This document shows, one piece after another, positions 15,662-18,846 of a stretch of 18,846 nucleotides of DNA. The translations under genes and the position numbers were made by a program. The stretch spans positions 1-18,846 of the forward strand of contig CAZTJY010000083.1 in NCBI GenBank assembly GCA_964613725.1, written 5' to 3'. The notes below the pieces were generated by a model. The model saw only the letters and a list, made by a program, of their open reading frames with translations, was not told the origin of the DNA and made no database searches. Source of the DNA: Parapedobacter sp964613725 (GTDB lineage Bacteria > Bacteroidota > Bacteroidia > Sphingobacteriales > Sphingobacteriaceae). Positions within the stretch are counted from its first letter, which is position 1, and every line of letters starts with the position of its first letter.

Positions 15662-15956
15662 TGAACAGATCAATTAGAGGGTCGAACTTGTTGGTTTGCA
15701 CCTGATTTACCAATTTACCACCTTTGAATGCGGCAAAAGTTGGCAGGTTGCTTACATTCGCGAGTTGCCTGGATTGGGGGAACCGCTCGGCATCGGCGAT
15801 GACAAACGGGATCTGGTCATTTTCCGAAGCCAACTTCTTGAACTTCGGTTTCATGATTTTGCAATTGCCGCACCATGTGGCCGAATATTGGACGAGAACG
15901 ACGTCGTTGTTTTTTACGATGTCGGCCAAGTTATCATTTTCTAGTTCTTGTAACAT
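15642..15956 (-). CDS. Thioredoxin family protein with CGNC active site
   Basis: 104 residues, a single compact thioredoxin domain without signal peptide, hence cytoplasmic. The active site is W28-C29-G30-N31-C32, with asparagine where classical thioredoxins have proline (CGPC). The cis-proline is P72 in the NLPTF motif, and the KGGK turn follows. The Pro-to-Asn change is expected to shift the redox potential and the reactivity of the cysteine pair. It lies 112 nt downstream of the peroxiredoxin gene and overlaps the following small gene, so it is a likely electron donor to that peroxiredoxin. No clear ribosome-binding site is seen before ATG 15956. Confidence 0.93.
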   Translation of the reverse strand: MLQELENDNLADIVKNNDVVLVQYSATWCGNCKIMKPKFKKLASENDQIPFVIADAERFPQSRQLANVSNLPTFAAFKGGKLVNQVQTNKFDPLIDLFNEVTHN

Positions 15957-15997
15957 GTCTATTAATTTTTAAACGAATAAGTGGATAGGTGGATGTA

Positions 15998-16043
15998 TTA
16001 AAAAGGCCAGTGAGCAATCCTTTAAGGTCGTCCACGGGCCTTT
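15998..16043 (-). terminator. Hairpin with T-tract between peroxiredoxin and thioredoxin genes
   Basis: On the - strand AAAGGCC (16043-16037) pairs with GGCCTTT (16008-16002). One mismatch and four further pairs extend the stem inward, and TTTTTAATA follows. It sits 26 nt after the peroxiredoxin stop. It may act as a partial terminator, reducing thioredoxin relative to peroxiredoxin. Confidence 0.55.
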
Positions 16044-16068
16044 GTAAATCTGGTAAGTACGATGAATG

Positions 16069-16713
16069 TTAATTCATCGCCGGCTGGGTGGACAGGTATG
16101 CGGCTACACCATCACGGGTAGCGTTCATAGCCTCTTTCCCTTCTTCCCAGTTTGCTGGGCATACTTCTCCGAATTTCTGCACGTGAGTGTATGCGTCGAT
16201 CAAACGAAGATATTCTTTTACATTGCGGCCCAACGGCATGTCGTTTACGCTTTCGTGGAACACTTTTCCTTCCTCGTCGATGAGGTAGGTGGCGCGGAAT
16301 GTGACGTTTGACCCTTCAAACACGAAACCGAACTCTTCGCTTTCCTTTTCTTCGCCTTCCAGTATGCCCAGTACTCGGGAAAGGTTACGGTTCGTATCGG
16401 CAAGAATGGGATAGGTCACCCCTTCGATGCCGCCATTGTCTTTCGATGTATTTAACCAAGCAAAGTGTACTTCGTTGGTATCGCAAGAAGCGCCGATAAC
16501 AATCGTATTCCGCTTTTCGAATTCAGGAAGGGCCTCTTGAAATGCGTGCAACTCGGTAGGGCATACGAACGTGAAGTCTTTGGGGTACCAAAACAACAAC
16601 ACTTTCTTTTCCTTCTTGGTGGCTTCTTCAAAAATATTGATTAACAGATTATCGCCAAGGTAATCGATGGCGTCAACGGTGATGTTTGGGAACTTTTTTC
16701 CTGTAAAACTCAT
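16069..16713 (-). CDS. Typical 2-Cys peroxiredoxin (AhpC/Prx1 type)
   Basis: 214 residues. It reduces hydrogen peroxide and organic hydroperoxides in the cytoplasm as an obligate dimer. The peroxidatic cysteine is C51 in FTFVCPTE; the resolving cysteine is C185 in GEVCPANW. The middle motif DNGGIEG resembles the GGLG loop of hyperoxidation-sensitive eukaryotic enzymes, but the C-terminus (AAYLSTQPAMN) lacks their YF helix, so full sensitivity is unlikely. AAAGGA lies 13 nt before ATG 16713, a comparatively clear ribosome-binding site, and a perfect -7 box lies upstream. The thioredoxin and small helical protein follow on the same strand. No AhpF neighbour is present, so reduction by the adjacent thioredoxin is the natural inference. 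Confidence 0.95.
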   Translation of the reverse strand: MSFTGKKFPNITVDAIDYLGDNLLINIFEEATKKEKKVLLFWYPKDFTFVCPTELHAFQEALPEFEKRNTIVIGASCDTNEVHFAWLNTSKDNGGIEGVTYPILADTNRNLSRVLGILEGEEKESEEFGFVFEGSNVTFRATYLIDEEGKVFHESVNDMPLGRNVKEYLRLIDAYTHVQKFGEVCPANWEEGKEAMNATRDGVAAYLSTQPAMN

Positions 16714-16741
16714 AGTAATATATCCTTTATTTTTGTCGCTG

Positions 16742-16749
16742 CAAAGGTA
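16742..16749 (-). promoter_or_regulatory. Peroxiredoxin promoter, -7 box
   Basis: On the - strand TACCTTTG (16749-16742), followed by CAG, matches TAnnTTTG exactly. It lies 28 nt before the ATG, giving a leader of about 20-25 nt that contains AAAGGA. No clear TTG is present at the -33 position. Confidence 0.65.
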
Positions 16750-16904
16750 AGGTTTATTATGTTGGATAAATATCGTTTTTATTGATGTGCGATATAAAAC
16801 ATCTATTGGTCGAGTCTTTTGATTTTGGAATTACAATTCTTTTGAACCCCTGGGGTATGGGGTTGCGATGCAACTGTTTTTTTTCGATTTATCTGGTAAA
16901 ATCG

Positions 16905-16912
16905 TATGTTTG
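16905..16912 (+). promoter_or_regulatory. tRNA-Arg promoter, -7 box
   Basis: TATGTTTG is an exact TAnnTTTG match, followed by C, 12 nt upstream of the first tRNA base. It is preceded by a T-rich stretch (16877-16884) in place of a clear -33 element. Confidence 0.6.
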
Positions 16913-16924
16913 CAAGATTGAGCT

Positions 16925-16996
16925 GGCCCTGTAGTTCAACGGATAGAATAGAAGTTTCCTAAACTTTAGATATGGGTTCGATTCCCGTCGGGGCTA
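16925..16996 (+). tRNA. tRNA-Arg, anticodon CCU (AGG codon)
   Basis: The cloverleaf folds by eye. The acceptor stem is GGCCCTG with CGGGGCT (G-U at pairs 1:72 and 6:67). The D stem is GTTC/GAAT. The anticodon stem GAAGT/ACTTT has loop TTCCTAA (anticodon CCT). The T stem is ATGGG/CCCGT with loop TTCGATT, and the discriminator is A996. The CCA end is not fully encoded (A-C-C-G follows), as usual in Bacteroidota. Confidence 0.9.
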
Positions 16997-17065
16997 CCGA
17001 GAGGCTCCAAAGAGAGCCGAGAAGATTCAAAAGGGGCTGTCTAAAAAGCCTCAATTAAGAAAAGG

Positions 17066-17101
17066 AATCCCCGATACAGATAAAGTGTCGGGGATTTTTT
17101 T
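17066..17101 (+). terminator. IS-borne hairpin terminator ahead of the transposase
   Basis: AATCCCCGA (17066-17074) and TCGGGGATT (17088-17096) form a 9-bp stem with a 13-nt loop, followed by T run 17095-17101. Placed between the left IS end and the transposase, it should stop transcription entering from the tRNA side. Confidence 0.75.
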
Positions 17102-17130
17102 GTTTGTCCTAAAAAAAGCTTATTTTTAGG
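17100..17130 (+). promoter_or_regulatory. Possible transposase promoter and leader hairpin
   Basis: TTG (17100-17102), 18 nt, then TATTTTTA (17121-17128) approximates TTG-N18-TAnnTTTG with one mismatch. The same bases form the near-palindrome CCTAAAAA...TTTTTAGG (17108-17115 with 17123-17130), ending 17 nt before the ATG. Read-through transcripts could fold it and hinder translation. Confidence 0.35.
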
Positions 17131-17147
17131 TATCCCCAAACAAAGCT

Positions 17148-18773
17148 ATGAAGGTACAATTTAAAGCATTGCCATCCCATAGTCCGAGCCTATTTCCGGA
17201 AGATATTTTTTCAAGGATCCCCGAGAACCATCCTGTACGTTTGGTGAACGAAGTAGTTGACAAGCTTGATATCGGGCAGCTTATCAAGCATTACAAAGGT
17301 GGTGGCACGACCAGTTTCCACCCTCGTATGATGATCAAGGTGCTGTTCTATGCCTATCTGAATAACATTTATTCGTGCCGTCGTATCGAGAAGGCCCTTC
17401 AGGAGAACATCCATTTCATGTGGCTTTCGGGTCACAGCATGCCGGACTACCGTACGATAAACTACTTCCGGGGCAAAAGACTTAAAGGCCATATCCAGGG
17501 ACTTTTTGCCGATGTTGTCCGTTTGCTTGCCGAACTGGGCTATGTAAGCCTAAAGGTCCAGTACATAGATGGTACGAAGATCGAATCGGCGGCAGGCCGT
17601 TACACTTTTGTATGGAAAGGTTCGGTGGAAAAGAACAAAGCAAAACTGGAAGCAAAGATAAGCAGTGTCCTATCGGATATCGAATCACAGATCAGGGAGG
17701 ACCAATCGGAACTGGGCAGGGATGAAACACCGCGGTCCATTGACAGCATCGAACTGCGTGACAGACTTTCTTTACTGAACGAAAAGCTCAAAGAAGCAGC
17801 AAAACCTACCCAAAAACAGCTTAAAAAGCTGCGGGAAGAACATCTTCCAAGGCTGGAAAAGTACGAAAAGCAATTGGCTACACTGGGGGAAAGGAACAGT
17901 TACAGCAAAACCGATGAAGATGCCACCTTCATGCGGCTGAAAGATGACCACATGCAGAACGGGCAGCTCAAACCGGCCTACAACACGCAGATCAGTACGG
18001 AAGAACAGTTCATCACACACTACAGTATCCACCAGACAAGCACCGATACCACCACATTGGAAGACCATCTTGATAGCTTCCAAGATCAATATAACAGGCA
18101 GAGCGATGTGGTGGTGGCCGATGCCGGTTACGGAAGTGAGGAGAACTATGAAATGCTGGAATCAAAAGGGATAGAAGGCTATGTTAAGTACAATTATTTC
18201 CATAAGGAGCAGAAGCGTGCACAGAAGAACAACCCTTTCCTACCTCAAAACCTGTACTACAACAAGGAGGAGGACTTCTATGTATGCCCCATGGGACAAC
18301 GGATGGAGTTTGTAGGTAAGGGAGCGCGGGAGAGCACTAATGGATATGTCTCCCAGGTGAGCTATTACGGAGCCAAGCGCTGCGAAGGCTGCCCCATGCG
18401 GGGTCAGTGCCATAAGGCCAAAGGCAACAGACGGATCGAAGTTAACCACCGTTTGAACGAACTCAAGGCCAAGGCACGCGAACGTCTAACATCGGAAACA
18501 GGAAAGTACCACCGCAGTAAACGCCCCATAGAAGTGGAGGCGGTCTTTGGCCAGATGAAAAGCAATAACCGTTTCAACAGGTTCTCCATGAGGGGACTTG
18601 ATAAGGTCGATATCGAGTTTGCTCTGATGTGTATAGCACATAACCTGAGAAAATGGTCGAAAAAGCTCCTGAAAACAACTTCGTCAGGCCCAAACAACGA
18701 ACCTAAATACAATAATCCGCTTATTTATGACCCCAAATGGATAAACTACCCATATCAACCATTGGTCGCATAG
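17148..18773 (+). CDS. IS1182 family transposase
   Basis: 541 residues, full length for the family and without frameshift, so likely active. The N-terminal DUF772-type domain (about 20-110) contains SCRRIEKALQEN and HSMPDYRTINYFRG. The DDE catalytic residues are D141 (YIDGTK), D325 (VVADAGYGS) and E464 (EVEAVFGQMK). Between the first two aspartates is a long charged coiled coil (about 160-255), usual in IS1182. A cysteine cluster (YVCPMG, then CEGCPMRGQC) lies before the last catalytic residue and may bind zinc. The gene is on the opposite strand to the redox operon. A terminator-like hairpin lies upstream inside the element. Confidence 0.95.
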   Translation: MKVQFKALPSHSPSLFPEDIFSRIPENHPVRLVNEVVDKLDIGQLIKHYKGGGTTSFHPRMMIKVLFYAYLNNIYSCRRIEKALQENIHFMWLSGHSMPDYRTINYFRGKRLKGHIQGLFADVVRLLAELGYVSLKVQYIDGTKIESAAGRYTFVWKGSVEKNKAKLEAKISSVLSDIESQIREDQSELGRDETPRSIDSIELRDRLSLLNEKLKEAAKPTQKQLKKLREEHLPRLEKYEKQLATLGERNSYSKTDEDATFMRLKDDHMQNGQLKPAYNTQISTEEQFITHYSIHQTSTDTTTLEDHLDSFQDQYNRQSDVVVADAGYGSEENYEMLESKGIEGYVKYNYFHKEQKRAQKNNPFLPQNLYYNKEEDFYVCPMGQRMEFVGKGARESTNGYVSQVSYYGAKRCEGCPMRGQCHKAKGNRRIEVNHRLNELKAKARERLTSETGKYHRSKRPIEVEAVFGQMKSNNRFNRFSMRGLDKVDIEFALMCIAHNLRKWSKKLLKTTSSGPNNEPKYNNPLIYDPKWINYPYQPLVA

Positions 18774-18846
18774 AGTAACATCCTAAAACATTAGAGACTA
18801 TCAAGACGATACAAAACGAAAGAAGGCGCCCTTTTTAGACACCTTC

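Larger units (their letters stand above)
17033..18846 (+). mobile_element. IS1182-family insertion sequence, right end at the window edge
   Basis: The left terminal sequence GGGGCTGTCTAAAAAG (17033-17048) pairs with the right end 18831-18846, whose reverse complement is GAAGGTGTCTAAAAAG; the inner 11 bases are identical. The element contains one transposase gene, 100 bp of leader with two hairpins, and about 70 bp after the gene with no coding content. Length to the window edge is 1814 bp. Because the outer end of the right repeat is the last base of the window, the exact boundary and any target duplication cannot be seen. It lies 36 bp downstream of the tRNA. Confidence 0.85.

Noticed and set aside
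17772..18089. 105-codon open frame antisense to the transposase
   Set aside because: It is a shadow of the coiled-coil region of the transposase; no start site or motif supports it.
1..18846. CRISPR array, prophage, restriction or toxin-antitoxin system
   Set aside because: No spaced direct repeats, phage structural genes, nuclease-methylase pairs or small toxin pairs were seen. The only mobile DNA is the IS at the right end.

Overview
The window looks like chromosomal DNA of a Bacteroidota bacterium, most likely a moderately GC-rich member of the Sphingobacteriaceae (Pedobacter/Parapedobacter type). This is inferred from the protein families (Nif3 with inserted domain next to a C4 zinc-ribbon coiled-coil protein, paired rhomboids, the peroxiredoxin/CGNC-thioredoxin/short-helical-protein trio), from TAnnTTTG-type -7 promoter boxes, and from the scarcity of strong Shine-Dalgarno sites. 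No single gene fixes the genus.

Left half (1-10669), all on the + strand: the tail of an unknown gene, an ElaA-like GNAT acetyltransferase, a small multi-pass membrane protein, Nif3/YqfO and its zinc-ribbon partner, and a strong terminator (3041-3080). A perfect -7 box (3096-3103) then leads into a tightly packed run: uvrA, mutL, two consecutive rhomboid proteins and a membrane-anchored endonuclease/exonuclease/phosphatase-fold protein. UvrA (nucleotide excision repair) and MutL (mismatch repair) make this a housekeeping repair locus.

Middle (10662-15155), on the - strand and converging on the first block with an 8-nt overlap of the 3' ends: a four-gene operon. Its genes are a secreted 813-aa PIG-L/LmbE deacetylase with extra C-terminal domains, a 70-aa two-helix membrane protein, a 41-aa single-helix membrane protein, and an ATGA-coupled sodium:solute symporter with a ~94-residue hydrophilic insertion. 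I read it as a candidate deacetylate-and-import module with a symporter microprotein subunit; this is the least described part of the window.

Right part: a 245-bp intergenic region holds a terminator, an A/T-rich stretch and three DnaA-box-like 9-mers within 43 bp. It is followed by a redox operon on the - strand (2-Cys peroxiredoxin, thioredoxin, small helical protein), then tRNA-Arg(CCU) on the + strand with a canonical -7 box. The window ends in an IS1182-family insertion sequence (17033-18846) lying 36 bp past the tRNA. The right inverted repeat of the IS coincides with the last base of the window, so the window end may be an assembly breakpoint at this repeat. No CRISPR array, defence system or prophage was seen.
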